A stretch of 64,000 bases of DNA from contig NC_086180.1 in NCBI RefSeq assembly GCF_023053635.1, positions 89,505,447 to 89,569,446 of the forward strand, written 5' to 3'. The position numbers and the translations under genes are program-made. A model generated the notes under the pieces. The model was given only the letters and a program-made list of their open reading frames with translations. It was not told the origin of the DNA and searched no databases. Source of the DNA: Elgaria multicarinata webbii (taxonomy: Eukaryota; Chordata; Lepidosauria; Squamata; Anguidae). Shown one piece after another: positions 11,601 through 26,600 of the stretch; positions within the stretch are counted from its first letter, which is position 1; every line of letters starts with the position of its first letter.

Positions 11601-14600
11601 CCACAATTTCAGTGATGAATATTTGCAACCTAATAAAAAGACAACACTTTTCAATCCAGTGCTGCATTATTCCTATATATTTCAGAAACTGAAGAAACTG
11701 GACAAGTCAGCAGTATTATTCATCTTCCTACTGAGGTGATGCTGACTATTTTTAGTTACCTTAGCCCTCAAGAACTGTGTCGGTGTAGTCAAGTAAACAC
11801 TAAATGGTCTCAACTGGCTAAAACTGGATTTCTTTGGAAACATCTTTACCCTGTGCATTGGGCTAGAGGTAAGTAGCTGAATTTCCCAGCTCTTTAGAAG
11901 CTTACATTACTATCTATCCCTATGTAAAAGAAAAGGCTATGGGGATAATTTGACTTTGAGCTCAAGCATTGTAGATGTATAGATGTGATGTATTCCATTT
12001 ACTATGTAGCACATTTATTTTACTCTGTCAGTCAAACTTTCTATTTCATTTATAAACATTTGTTTTGATTGATAATTGCCAGTCTTGCTTTTCAAAAGTT
12101 CTGGGCACAAGCTATATTAGATTGTGAACTTTGTTTTCAAAGAAATTATTTTACTTGAGATCCTTACATGTGTACAGAGAGCCAAACAGAAATCTGTTAA
12201 TTTCACAAATGTGTAGTGCCAGTGGCATGTCAGTTGCATGTTGATAGGTGTGGATTATGCCCCCAGGTCAGGGGCTTTCAGCACTCCAATGGCACCTGTA
12301 AAAGGTTCCCCAATATTTTGTCTGTGGGTACCCACAAAACATGCATTTTTTATTCTTTCCATTTTTTAAAGTATGCGTACATGATTTGTATATATCCATC
12401 ACAATGAACACATATGCATACACATACAACTTTATAGCAATTATACATAGGCTTCAATAAAAGTGGACCAAATATCCAAATAAGTATCCATTTGAAGGTG
12501 GTGTCTGTGTTCAGATATTTAAAGATATTTAAAGCTTGCTAAGTTCTTCAATCCATTGCATTATAGGAGGTTAATGTTTTTCTTTGCAATGTTGTAATAT
12601 TAGTCTAAGCTGACCATTTGTTAATTTTGACGGAGATAAATAATTACACCAGTAAATATTAGACTGTTCCAGTACAGAATTTATATATTTAATAACCTCC
12701 TTCCCAAAAGAAGCAGCTAGTGGACATTGCGAAAACATAGGCTTGAAAGAAGCATCAGCTGTATTGCACCGCTGGCAATTAGCCAAATTAGACATTTTTA
12801 AAAAGACATTGCAGTGTCCAATAGACAAAAAAAAAAAAGATTTTGCTGAATAAGGCATAACCTAAGATCCATAGACACAACAGCTAGATGCCAAAGCTGT
12901 GATCCACAGATTAAGCATTTGCTGGTGGTGCCTGCAAATTTCCAAAAGGTGCCCACGGTTCACAAAAGGTTAGGGATCCTTGCCCTAGATAGTATTAAGG
13001 TTTTGTTTAGTTGTCATCCAATATGCCAATTAGCATGTTTAGAGAATGCATGATTTACAAACTGGGAAATTCTACTCTACACTATGCACAATGGAGTAAC
13101 CTTGTTCTTGAAACCAGGGCAACAATTCAGTTGAACTGAGAGTGAAGAGATTTGCTTCTATTTTTATTGAAATTCTTATGTTTTTGCATACATCTTGATG
13201 TGCAGCCTTGTTCTTAATATCTTAATGACAAAATACAGTTTCTAAAATTCCATGTCAAGTTTCTGGCAATGTAAGGACTGGGAATGCATCATCTCTTGGT
13301 CTGGCTTGGAATCATTCTAGCTTGGAAAAGATGTTATAGCACTGTTCTGCATGCATTCTTTTCCCAGTCCCTAAGGATTAATGTTGAGAACAACATACAT
13401 AATGTTTCTAGCATTTTGTGGTTCCTGTTGCTTGATACTTTGCTTCCTTTTGAATTGAGCCTTGCAGCCCTTTGCTGTGGCTAATTCCAAGGTTGATCTT
13501 CCAAAGTTAAATGCGTTTTTGTTGGGTGATCAGGAGATTGGTCCAGTGGCCCCCAAGGTGATTTTGAAACAGAGCCTGATGAAGAATGGGTGAAAAACAG
13601 AAAAGATGAAAGTCGTGCTTTTCAGGAATGGGATGAAGATGCCGACATAGATGAGACTGGTAAGCTAAAAGTATAGAGTATATCTCTACCTTTTATAGTT
13701 TGTCTCTTCCAAAATTTGACATCAGGTGGGCTAGGGTATTGCACTTCAAGATCATGATTTGTTTTCATAGGGGCAGTGGTTGTCCAAGGCCAGATATACA
13801 TCAAGCAGGATATAACATTTTGAAAACGGTTTGAAAAATGTATATGGAGTGTGTCATGGGCCCCAATAGTTGTCAATACTGTTATAAACTGCTTTAAAGC
13901 AGCAGTGTAGATCCTGCCCAAGTTGGGGATTTGGGGGCACTGCGTTTCAGTGATTCCTGTCTTATCTGGATGGCCAATTGAAGGCAGTACTGGGAAATTA
14001 TTGGTCTGCCCTGTGGCTGTTGTGCTGTCATATGCTGCAGGGCTCAGTTTTGTCACCCATGCTATTCAGCATCTATAAGAAACCACTTGACCAGTTTGGA
14101 TGTTTACTGCAGCCCACCATGCCTTATTTAAGCCATGGTGGGTGGTAACAGTGCAGCCATTTTGAATATTCATCTCCCAGTCTCCACTGCCATGGTTTGT
14201 CATGGCATACAAACCTGGACAGCAGGGCTTGTTTGAGAGCCAAAGAACCATACAATATGTGCATTTATTTTATTCTTAAATTTTTTTAATTCCTTTATAG
14301 AAGAAAATGCAGAAGAATCGTTGGCTATCAGCATTGTTCAGAAAGAGAAGGACTTACTGCAAGGCTTAATTCATAATGTTCTGCCACGTGTAGGCACCTC
14401 AGTGAAAACAATTGTATTGGCCTACAGCTCCGCCATATCTAACAAAATGGTACAGTATACATAATGGGCATGTCTGTGCTATCTGTAAAGAAAAATAATA
14501 GAATTCAAGGTTGTATTTCCTTTTTAAAAAATTCTGTGCTGCTTTTTTTGCTGCAGTTTGCATTTGAGGTGGATTAACAAAATATAAAGACATCAATATT

Positions 14601-17600
14601 GTATGCTGAAATGAGTTCTTACTGCCATCTTCACTCTTTTTGTAACATCACCTTCTTGAACTGATTTTTTTTTTTTTTTAGGTGAGACAGATCTTAGAAC
14701 TTTGTCCTAACTTGGAGTATCTTGATCTCACTCAAACTGATATTTCTGATTCTGCATTTGAAAGGTTGGTAATCCTATATTTTGGTGAGGGTTGCTCTTG
14801 TATCCTTCTGGTAATATGAAAAGTTTCTACCCTTGTTCCACACTGAATTAGGCTAGCAAAACCTAGGCATAGTGGGGATGATAAATTATGTGATCTGTTG
14901 TAATCTCCTGGGGTTTACACTTCACTTGAATGGTGTGTGAGCAACTATTGAGAAAGTAACATCTACAGACTTGAGATAATAGCTGCACAAAAATGTGTGT
15001 GGGTGTTAAATGTGAAATTCAGACAGTGACCTGGTTCTCACCATCAAACAACTGTTTGTGAGAGTGAGTGTGTGCTGACTTCTGCCTGCTTTGCTGAACA
15101 ACCCTGGAACCACCCCCATTCCTGGGTTGTTGCCATGATGTGCGAACTTGGTGCTCTGGGTTTTTTAGGCTTAAATAACCCAGAGTTTTAGGCTTAAATA
15201 ATCTAGAGATTTAACCCAACAACAAACCAATAAACAAATGCTGGGTTCGCACAGGACGTTCCTGTGTTCTGTTTACAAAGCAGAAGTGGCCAAACAAGCA
15301 AGAGGCAGCTCAGTTGTTTGCTGCTGTGCAGCCAGAGCTAACTATGGGTTCTTTAACCCATAGTTGCTGTTACGTGCAAACGTGGTCATTGTAAGAATTG
15401 CATTTTTCTGAGTTTACATTGAATGCTCAATAGTAAAAATGCTAATTGTGAGAGATTTTTTCAAAAAATATTTCTTAGCAGGGCCTATACATTTTGCCTA
15501 TTTTGATCGCAATTTGCTTTCTCAGTCCATGTGGAAAAGAGAAACCAAGGAAAAGAGAGTGTGTCTCGGGTCCTGGTGCATGGGAGAAGCAGATAAAGTA
15601 AGGCAAAAGCTCACATTGCCTAAAACCATACACAGAGAAGAATAGAGGTCCCAATGTTGTAAGGATAGCAGCTTCACATTAGATGCAATTTTTGTATGTG
15701 ACAGTGTTTCAACAAAACTACATTTGAGACAGATCACTATGTCAAGAAACAGTCAGACATAACCATTAGTTTGTATGGCTTACCTTTCCTATGCCTATGC
15801 TTAATAATGTTATGCAATGTTGTCCAGATGCAAAGTGGTCCAAGAAAATGGGAAACCTTTATCACATAAACAGGTTGCTTCCCTACTCGAAATGTTCATT
15901 TTCTGCATTTTCTAATTCTGTACAGGTCTTGTGTATCCTTATCACAACAGATCCTGACCTTTATTTCCCTTCAATATTCCTGGCATTTATGGCAGGTTAT
16001 CAGCTAGAGATGAGCTGTCAGCATAGTACTGGGGCATCTTTTCCTCCCTAGAATGCTGACTCTTTTTCTGTAATGCAGAGAGGAAGGCAGGCCAGGCACT
16101 AAGTCCATCCCATACCTTCTTTTCTTTGAATTCTGACCTGGCAAATGATGGCAGTGTGGGCCTGGCTGTGATTCTTTGTCCGTTTGGCTGCCAGGGCTTT
16201 TATTTTTGGTTCTGGTGCAGCGTACTTCCAAGCAACGATGGGCATTCTGATAGCAGTAAAACTTTGGCTGAGCTTTCAAAATTTTGGTAGTCTTCTCCCA
16301 TCTGCCTCTCTGCCATATTTTGGGTAATTCTGGGATAGTGTTTTCAGCCCCTTCTCCCCACATGTCCTCCCATTTAGACAAGGAACCTTCTGCATCCGCT
16401 ATTTCAAAGTGTTCTGAATCAGCTGTGCTTCCCTGCTTCTCGCTCTTATGCAGGGGGTGGGTGGAGAAGCTTCAGGGGCTGCCGATTTCAAAGCGTGAAG
16501 CCCTTTGAGCAAGAGAGCACTTCTCCTCCTGCCTTCCTGAGTGAAGAGTGAGGGAAGTGCTCTCTGTCGGAAGTCGTCGCTGGGTGGTGGGGCTTACAGG
16601 CTGCCATGGGATGCACCACGGGCTGTATGCTGTCCATGGGCTAGCGACCCCCTCGCCCCGGAGTAGGATGCACTCCTCCCCCTTTTCCTTTGTCTTTGCC
16701 TAAGGGGGGATTTCAGAGGCATCTAGATGCTCCTGGTTTGTCACTTTGGCCAAGCTAGGCAACGAACAAGTAATAGAAACTTGTAAATTTCTCCCTTTGT
16801 GCATAAAGTAAGAGGGAAGGAGAGATGGGAGCCCCAGCCTTGTACTTCTTTTCAGTGCAGACAGAGAGTCAAAACAGTGGCAGCTACACTCAGTGGCAGG
16901 AGTTGCAGTCTTGTGGGTTTTTTACCCTTGGGCTTTCTCTATAATACAGCATTCAGATAATTTAAAGCCTATCATTTACTCCTGCCTCATTGCCTGAACT
17001 GTGGTGGAGGACAATTGGGGAAGAAGGTATTCAGAATGACATGGAATCTGTGGATTGTGCCTCCTGACTTGTGTTGAATTGCAAGGAAGAGATGTATTGT
17101 TGTCATATTTTAATTATACTTTTGCCAATTGTTGCTGATTTAAAATTATTTGTATTTCCTTAGCTGTTTCCTTGTATTTATATTTTCAGGTTTGGTTGGG
17201 GGAGGTTGTAGATTTTGAATATGAATACTTTATGTGCAGTACCTTGAACATGCTTGCTGGTGTGATAAATAAATAAAAATTAACGAAGATGTCAATGTTT
17301 GTTTCAGTTGGTCTTGGGTTGGTTGCTGTCAGAATCTCCGGCATCTTGATCTCTCTGGATGTGAGAGAATCACAGATGTGGCTGTACGAAAGATTTCCAT
17401 AGCCTTGGGAATTTTGTCATCCCGTGAAGCAGGCTCTCAGAAAAGTTGCCGAAGCAGGAATGGAAAAACAGTGTGGAGAAGCAAAGACTTTGCCTTGCAA
17501 GCCCACAAAAAGGACTGTAGCTTGCATGATAATGAAAATGTGATTGAGGGAGAAGGAAATGAAAGCCATTGGAGTGTACCTGTCAGATCAGAGAGCTTCA

Positions 17601-20600
17601 GCTCTGCCTATATCTGGATGTTAGATGCAGAAGATCTGGCAGATATTGAAGATGCTGCAGAGTGGAAGCACAGAAATATTGAAGGTGTCTCTGTGGTAGA
17701 GCCAGCATCCAGCTTCACTTGTTCTGCATCATGCTGCAGCAAAGACATTTTTGGATTAAGGACTAGCATCTGCTGGCAGCAGCATTGCACTTCTGCTGCT
17801 TTGACTTATTGTGGACACTCTTTCTGTTGTGCTGGGACGGCATTAAGAACTATTCAGGCACTCCCAGGTTCCTCTGCACTATCTAAACATGCACCAAGGA
17901 CTAGTAAACAGTCAGAGGGAAAAGACTTGGCATATTTCAGGAGTGCAAAATCAGAGCAAGAGACGGGACGAGTGCTTCAATTTCTCAGTCTGTCAGGTTG
18001 TTATCAGATAACAGACAGTGGTCTCAGGTATGTAGCCCCGCCAAAGCCCCTGCTGCAGCCCGTCAGTGAAGCCTTCCTCAAAACTCAAAGCAACAGTCTT
18101 GCTGCTGTTCCCTTATTCATCTTGTCATTCTGACCACTGAATCTGGTAGTAGCAATAGCAGCAAGGCATTGGCTGATTTAAGTGGAGAAAGCCTCTAAGT
18201 TGCTTTGTGCAGTCTAAAGGGGTCCTGAAAGCCTCTGAAACAAGTGATTTAAAATTAAGGAATTGTTAATCGAGCAGATGTCTCTTGATTGTTTAGTTCC
18301 TGATATGATCTTAATGAGACTTTTATTTTCTCCCTGTAGGATGTTGACACTGGGAGGTGGGCTTCCTCATCTAGAACACCTCAATCTCTCTGGTTGCCTT
18401 GCAGTAACTGGTGCAGGCCTGCAAGATTTGGTCTCGGTGTGCCCGTCTCTAAACCATGAACACTTTTACTACTGTGACAACATTAACGGTAATGTCTTTT
18501 GAATAAAGTGTCTTTTTAATGTTGTGGGGCTTCATATATAACCCTTGAAATGTTCAGACTTTAAAGCCATTTCTTGTCTGTAGGTGTGGGTCCCCTGATG
18601 TGTCATATAAGCCATAAAGTTAAATGTTTCTGAAGATGTAGATTTATATTTTAAAATTGATTCTAAACCAGTGCTTTTTTAAACCAACACGTCTCCTTAA
18701 GAAAGTATACTTGAGATGAATCGTTTAGGATCCAATTTCAGTTAAATAATGGGCTGAAGTTCTACCTCTTGATTTCACTTGTTGTGATGCACACACACAT
18801 TTGAGATAATCTTTACAAGCGTTGAAGCAGAATGCTAGTAGCACAGAAAGTCAAATCTTGAGTGTTTGAAAGATCCTCTGTTAAAGCATGAATTCCAAGC
18901 TTGAATGTTTTACTGCTAACTTGCTAACTATTCAGATGTTTTGTTTTCAGCATGATAATATGGAGCTGCTCACTGTTCACATATAATGGTAGCAAACTGT
19001 GGGTTAATTGACTCATGATTTGCTGTGGTGCATTCTGCAGCTTTTTTCATTATGCAGCCCCCAGTTGGTTTTTTTATGTGACATCCAAACTCAGACTCCA
19101 TAGGGTAATCGTGGGTTAAACAACCCACAGTTAACCTAACTAATTGTAGTTTAACAGTTGGTTGTTTCACCTATGGTGTCCTGGTTTGGATGTCATGTAG
19201 CAAACACTGTTCGTCCTGATCAGGTGTTGAATATTCATAATGGCTATGGAATGCATCCAACATGCACTGCAACAAATCCAGTTGCTGCATCTCTGGACCA
19301 AAAGCCAGGTGGTGTGGAAATCTCGGCCCCAGTGCTTTTGATAATTGGGGTTTTGGTGCCTAAACATTGGTTCCAGCAAAACATGGTTTTTCCTTTCACA
19401 GAATCATAGAATAGTGGAGTTGGAAGGGGCCTATAAGGCCATTGACTCCAACCCCTTGCGATCTTGCATGAATTACTTACTTTTATGTTGCACTTCTTAT
19501 GCACATAGTCTGTACACATGAACAAAATTGTCCAAGTCTGTCAGAACAGCTTCTTGTCCCCATAAAGCTTCTGAACACTTAACTGGTCTATATCCATATC
19601 TATTCCAGTAGGTGGCTTTGTGCTTTTCTTCCAGTTTCTCATGACTTAGATGTAGGAGTTTTGCTTTTTCTATAGTTTGTCTTAGTGAAGTGTAGATTCT
19701 TGAACGGTTTGTGTTTTCAGGTAGTTATTGAAATAATGAATAAAAGGTTTTTATTTAAAACATTTTCTAGCCGCTTTTAAGGACAGGTTATTGGGTCCTT
19801 AGGACGCTTGAAACTAGACAAAGTAGTAGACTAGCAACAGTCCTACTAGTATTGCCCTGAAGATTTTGATAGTGATTGGATGGAGGGAGAGACTGTATGT
19901 AATCATATATATTTTTTTTAAAAAAAAATCCTTTTGCACAGGCATGGGTGGTCATTTCCCCAAGACAGTAACGTCTTGGCTGCCTCAGGCAAACATGACT
20001 GACCTGACCAAGCTTCCATGACTTACCTTGTTATGTAGACCCAGAAGGTGATTGGTCTGGATGTCTCAAGTATGGCAAAGCATCCTGTCTTTCTGTTATG
20101 TGTGTAAGTGACAGAATGTTTGTCACTGAAAAATATTTTGCCTTGGCTAATGCTTGGATCAACTTTAACTATTTTGCTGGCATCGTCTCTAAAAGTAGAT
20201 TATGAAGACTTGCTATAAAGGATAGAGGCTTGCATAATATCTCCTCTTAAAATGTAAGTATTGTATGATTCGTGCAATGGCATCTTGACAGAAGTTTTAT
20301 GTGATATTGCTTCCCTTTTGGATGGATCTCTGGTCCTGTTCATTTTTAATGAGGGGTCATGTGTGCTGAAGCCTTCCAGTACTATAGTCGAGGTTGCCAT
20401 GGCTGAAGAGTCCCTTTCCAGCTGTTGTCTTGTAAAAGATAAGAGTCCAGCTATGCTGCTGCCTCCTGGTTTCATTTTCCTAGCCAGAAAAACCAAGAAA
20501 ATAGCCCCACTGGCTGCATTCCTTCCTTATTCTTTATAGTAGTGTATACTTAAGTTTAATCTTGATGAAGAAAGGCAGGGAAAGGCCTCTTCTGCCAGGG

Positions 20601-23600
20601 AAATGGAGAAGAGAAACTGGTGGTGTTTTGATTTCCTTATTTGCTTTGGCAAGGGAAATTAAAGTTCTGCAGTGAGTGTGAAGTGGTGGTGTTAGGAGTG
20701 CAGGGCAAGATGTTGGCAAGAAGGGGACTCTCCCAGCTTTGGATACATGTAGTAGTTGTTGGAATCAGAAGCTGTTACTTGCATTGGGTCTTCTGATACA
20801 TGAATTCTTTCAGCATTGAAGAAAACAGTGAGTTAAAAAATGTGGTGGTGCACAGAAATGTTGAATCTTTGTAACAGAAAGATCTGGAGAATGTTACAAC
20901 TGTTACAGGTCTCTATGCAAGCCCTAAAATTTAGGGTTTAAATATACCAAACCTAATTCAGACTACAAACCTACTGTTAGGCCCATATGTTGAATATGTA
21001 CTGCTGCTACCTCCTAATACTCACATTTTAAGTGTTATAATCAAGGTGGAAGGATGTTGACTTTCTAAATGCTTCCCTTGATTAACCTTGCCTTGGAAGC
21101 AGTATTCTCATACCTTGTGTTGTGGATTTGTTACAGACGATACTGGGCTACACAGATGCTTTCAGCAACTTTGCCTTTATTTCATGCTTCAGAACTGTAT
21201 ATAGGCAGTGTTGGGGGATGCTGCTCTTGCTGACTTTCAAACCAGATTTAAGCTGCCTTATTGCTGCCTTATTGCTGCTAATAGTTCTGGTCTGGGCTAA
21301 TAGATATAAGATCTGGTCTTTTGAATGTCTCCCTCTATAGCCCATGATCAAACAATGCTGTGGGAACAGGACTGTTTTCTTCTGTTTTACATATATTCTG
21401 GGAGAAATTGATTATCTGGTCTTGGACCCTAAGATCTGTGAACTTTTCTTCACTTCTGATGCCCTGTTCCATGTAGCCCCCTGAAAAGCTCTTAAACTGT
21501 ATATTTTTTGTTACTGGATCTCCATTCACTACCAGTTAGTCACCTCTCATGCATGATTTTTTGCACAAAACAAAACTGGAATGAGTGCAAGTGAACTTTT
21601 CAGTATTTCTTTCTAAAATGGTTAGATTTTTAATTCAGAAAGCATGAACACGCAGCACACAGCTATAGAAGAGTTTAAAACCCTAGGACTACAGTCCTAG
21701 TCGGACTAAGTTCCATTGAAAATAATTAGGAGTATATAGGATTGCATTGTAAGTCCGTTATTTCTGAAGTCATGTGGTATATGGTTGCCTTTTTACCTTT
21801 GTAAAAGGTTGCGTAGGAGGTGAAAAAACTAGTGTCTTCATCTTCAACAGTCAGTCCTTAGAAATAATACCTGTGTGAGCACTGATGAGTTATGAACCCA
21901 GGTAGCAGCCCCTGCATACTGTCAGGTCTGAGTTTGTCTGAATTAGTCTATGCTCTTTCTGCAGGCCTACTTTCAGACCCAACCCTAGCTGATTAAAGCT
22001 TTTCCCTTAGATCAGTGGTTCTCAACCTTCCTAATGCCGCGACCCTTTAATACAGTTCCTCATGTTGTGGTGACCCCCCAACCATAAAATTATTTTCGTT
22101 GCTACTTCATAACTGTAATTTTGCTACTGTTATGAATCGTAATGTAAATATCTGATATGCAGAATGTATTTTCATTGTTACAAATTGAACATAATGAAAG
22201 CATAGTGATTAATCACAAAAACAATATGTAATTATATATTGTGAAATATTATATATGTGTTTTCCGATGGTCTTAGGCGACCCCTGTGAAAGGGTCATTC
22301 GACCCCCAAAGGGGGTCGCGACCCCCAGGTTGAGAACCGCTGCCTTAGATGCTTGCAATTCCCAGTGCTATTAAGTAAGGAACATGAAAAAGTAGTGCAA
22401 GTTTTTTCAGAGGTAGAAGCAACCAGTCTTGATCCAAGTTTGCTGCTTGCTTGTTCATGCTTTTTTTCTCATACTGAATATGTTTTCCAAGCCAGTAATT
22501 TTCTTCTTTAAAATCTGACAAGAGCTGCCATCCTGTGCCCCGCCATTTTGTTATGGCCAGGGCAGAAGGGGTGTATTTGTATCCCTTTGCTTTTCTCCTC
22601 CCGTTTATTTATTTATTTATTACATTTCATTACATTTCTCCATTGACAAGGAGAGTGACTTAGAATCATAGAATAGCAGAGTTGGAAGGGGCCTACAAGG
22701 CCATCGAGTCCAACCCCCTGTTCAATGCAGGAATCCACCCTAAAGCATCCCCGACATATGCTTGTCCAGCTGCCTCTTGAAGGCCTCTAGTGTGGGAGAG
22801 CCCACAACCTCCCTAGGTAACTGATTCCATTGTCGCACTGCTCTAACAGTCAGGAAGTTTTTCCTGATGTCCAGCTGGAATCTGGCTTCCTTTAACTTGA
22901 GTCCATTATTCCGTGTCCTGCACTCTGGGAGGATCGAGAAGAGATCCTGGCCCTCCTCTGTGTGACAACCTTTTAAGTATTTGAAGAGTGCTATCATGTC
23001 TCCCCTCAATCTTCTCTTCTCTAGGCTAAACATGCCCAGTTCTTTCAGTCTCTCTTCATAGGGCTTTGTTTCCAGACCCCTGATCATCCTGGTTGCCCTC
23101 CTCTGAACACGCTCCAGCTTGTCTGCGTCCTTCTTGAATTGTGGAGCCCAGAACTGGACGCAATACTCTAGATGAGGCCTAACCAGGGCCGAATAGAGAG
23201 GAACCAGTACCTCACGTGATTTGGAAGCTATACTTCCATTAATGCAGCCCAAAATAGCATTTGCCTTTCTTGCAGCCATATCGCACTGTTGGCTCATATT
23301 CAGCTTGCAATCTACAACAATTCCAAGATCCTTCTCATTTGTAGTATTGCTGAGCCAAGTATCCCCCATCTTGTAACTGTGCCTTTGGTTTCTATTTCCT
23401 AAATGTAGAACTTGGCATTTATCCCTATTAAATTTCATCCTGTTGTTTTCAGCCCAGCACTCCAGCCTATCAAGATCACTTTGAAGTTTGTTTCTGTATT
23501 CCAGAGTATTAGCTATCCCACCCAATTTTGTGTCATCTGCAAATTTGATAAGCGTTCCCTGCACCTCCTCGTCCAAATCATTAATAAAAATGTTGAAGAG

Positions 23601-26600
23601 CACTGGGCCCAGGACTGAGCCCTGCGGTACCCCACTCGTTGCCTCTCCCCAGTTTGAGAAGGTTCCATTGATAAGTACTCTTTGAGTCCGATTCTGTAGC
23701 CAACTGTGAATCCACCTAATAGTTGTTGCATCTAGCCCACTTTTAGCTAGTTTGTTAATCAGAATGTCATGTGGTACTTTGTCAAAAGCTTTGCTGAAGT
23801 CATGTGACATCCACAGCGTTCCCACAGTCCACAAGGGAGGTTACCTTATCAAAAAATGAGATCAAATTTGTCTGACATGACTTGTTCTTGACAAATCCAT
23901 GTTGGCTTCTAGTGATCACTGCATTGATTTCAAGGTGTTTACAGATTGACTTCTTTATAATCTGCTCCAGAATTTTCCCAGGGATGGATATCAGACTGAC
24001 TGGTCTGTAGTTCCCAGGTTTTTCCTTTTTGCCCTTTTTGAAGATAGGGACAACGTTAGCCCACCTCCAGTCGTCCGGCACCTCACCCGTCTTCCATGAT
24101 TTTGCAAAGATAATAGACAAAGGTTCTGAGAGTTCTTCCGCTAGCTCCTTCATTACTCTAGGATGCAGTTCATCGGGCCTTGGACATTTGAACTCATTCA
24201 AGGAAATTAGGTGTTCTTTGACCATTTGTTTATCAATCTCAAACTGCAATCCTGCCCCCTCAACTTCTGCTTCACTTTTTCCAGGGGGGTCATAGACCCG
24301 CTTTTGGGAAAAGACCGAGGCAAAGTAGGAATTGAGCACTTCAGCCTTTTCTTTGTCATCTGTTATCAATTTGCCATCCTCATTAAGCAGCTGAACCACC
24401 ATTTCTTTCCTCTGTCTTTTACTACTCACATATCTGAAGAAAGCCTTTTTATTGCTTTTAGCATCCCTCGCTAATCTCAGCTCATTCTCAGCTTTAGCCT
24501 TCCTGACGCCATTTCGGCACTTCTGCGCCACTGGTTTGTACTCTTCTTTTGTAGCCTGGCCTTCCTTCCACCTCCTATATGTATCCCTTTTTGTTTTCAG
24601 GTCAACTCTAAGCTTTTTGTGGAACCACATTGGTTTCCTCTGTTGTCTTCTATGTTTTCTCCTTGTTGGAATTGTTTGTAACTGTGCCTTTAAAATTTCC
24701 TTTTTTAAATACTCCCACCCATCCTGCACTCCTTTTCTCATTAGGCTCATTTGCCATGGGACCTTACTTATCATAGTTCTGAGTTTATTTATATCAGCTT
24801 TCCTAAAATCCAGAGTACGTGTATGGCTACGCTCAACTTTGGCCTCCTTCATAATCAAGAATTCAAGTATGATGTGGTCACTTTCCCCCAGAGTTCCCGT
24901 AACTGCCACTTTATCCACTACGTCATCCCTATTGGTCAATATCAAGTCAAGGATTGCCGATCCTCTAGCCTTATTTCATGAGCGTCTCATAGGCATGAGG
25001 GGCCTTTGGATCCAGCAGCTCCACAAATGCCCCAACATGGCTGGTTCCCTCTCCTCATAATGTTAGCAGGACATTATGGACATTACACCAGCATAGCTTT
25101 CTGTCAGCATACTAAGGGTCTTCTGGCAGAAGTGTATCCCACCAGTTGCTTGCTATGGCCACTCAGGGAGCCTCCTGGTGAAAATAGCATTGCTCCCTTA
25201 AAGACACTTGTCAAAATAGTAACAAGAATCTCCTGGAAAGTAAGTGTGAGTGAATTTCTGTGTATACATACATACATACATACATACCAGGAAGTTTTAG
25301 AATAAGTTTTTAAAATTATACATAGACATGTTTTATAAACATTCTAAAATTTCCTGTTTGGTTTTGAACATCAGCTTATAACTAATCTTATTCTTTAATA
25401 GAAGATATAGCAATTCTAACAGAAAAAACCCTTCCTTGTTTTGGTGTCTGATAACTTCTTTATATACCTTTATTTGATTCTATTGTCCACATTCCACAAT
25501 TATGCTTAATGGGAGGGATTAATGTTTTCTGTTGTCAATGTACTTGCTAAATGGTGTATTTGGTTTATTTCCTTATTTAAAGTATATCTGCTTAAAAAAA
25601 AAAAGGCCAAAGATTTCACCTCTAATCTGCTTTATCTATTTTTCTTAACAATTTCCAGCTAATTCTTGTTAACCTTAGATTCATTTTGTTTTCTCTCCAC
25701 CTTGATCTTGTTTATCAAGGACAAATAACTTATGCTTTAGTTTGCCACACCATGTTATAATTTACTCTCATATTAGCATTGATTAGGAAAAATCTCATTC
25801 AATTTTCCCCATTGTTTACTATAAAATACTTACCTTGCAGCACCTATGTTGCTTTGCCCTGATTTTCCTAAACTTGACCATGATCTGACTCAATCTGTAT
25901 TGTATATGTTTGAAGCATTGTTACCCCACTCTTCAGATAAATAGGTTTCCAGAGTGACTTGCAGATAAGGCAAAAACAAACAAACAAACGAAACAAAAGC
26001 AGGGACAGTGACCTGGTTTGCATGACGTGACAGCTCACCATGGCTTAATTTACTTGCAGCGGCTGTAGTGCTGTCTGGTCCAGGCAACACGGGTTGTTTA
26101 AGAGTCAGACAACACTTAAATAACCTTTGGTTTGCGTGAGCATTCCCAATCTCTGCAATCTGGTTTACGATCTAAAAGACACAATATAGAAAACAACAAC
26201 AGCGGGGAGAGAACAGGGGAAAAGGCAAACTTCAGGCACCACTTCTTAGAGTTAGTGTACTTACACTGACTAGCTCAGATGGAAACTGCTTAGGAGAGAG
26301 AATAGCTGTGGCTACCAGTAAATAATATGAATTGTTGGATGAAGGGAAAACATATAATCCCTACAGGTTGGGTTAAAATAAAACTCTTCAGTTCTTATTG
26401 TCCAGCCATCTCCAAAAGTTTTTAGGTAAGATTTTTCTTTTGAGGGTGGGTAGAGAAGGGGCAGGTGTACATTTAGTATTTGACTCAATAAAAAAATAAT
26501 CCTCCCCCCGTCCTCAAAACTTCACCTGTACATTAGCTAACTAGTTTTATTATTAGTCATTGAAATTCCTAGTGATGGGTTAGGGGTCTATAAATTTCAG

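Noticed and set aside
22740-24945. Two reverse-transcriptase frames as a host gene
   Set aside because: Clearly CR1 LINE, with the CR1 tail and three further copies in the window.
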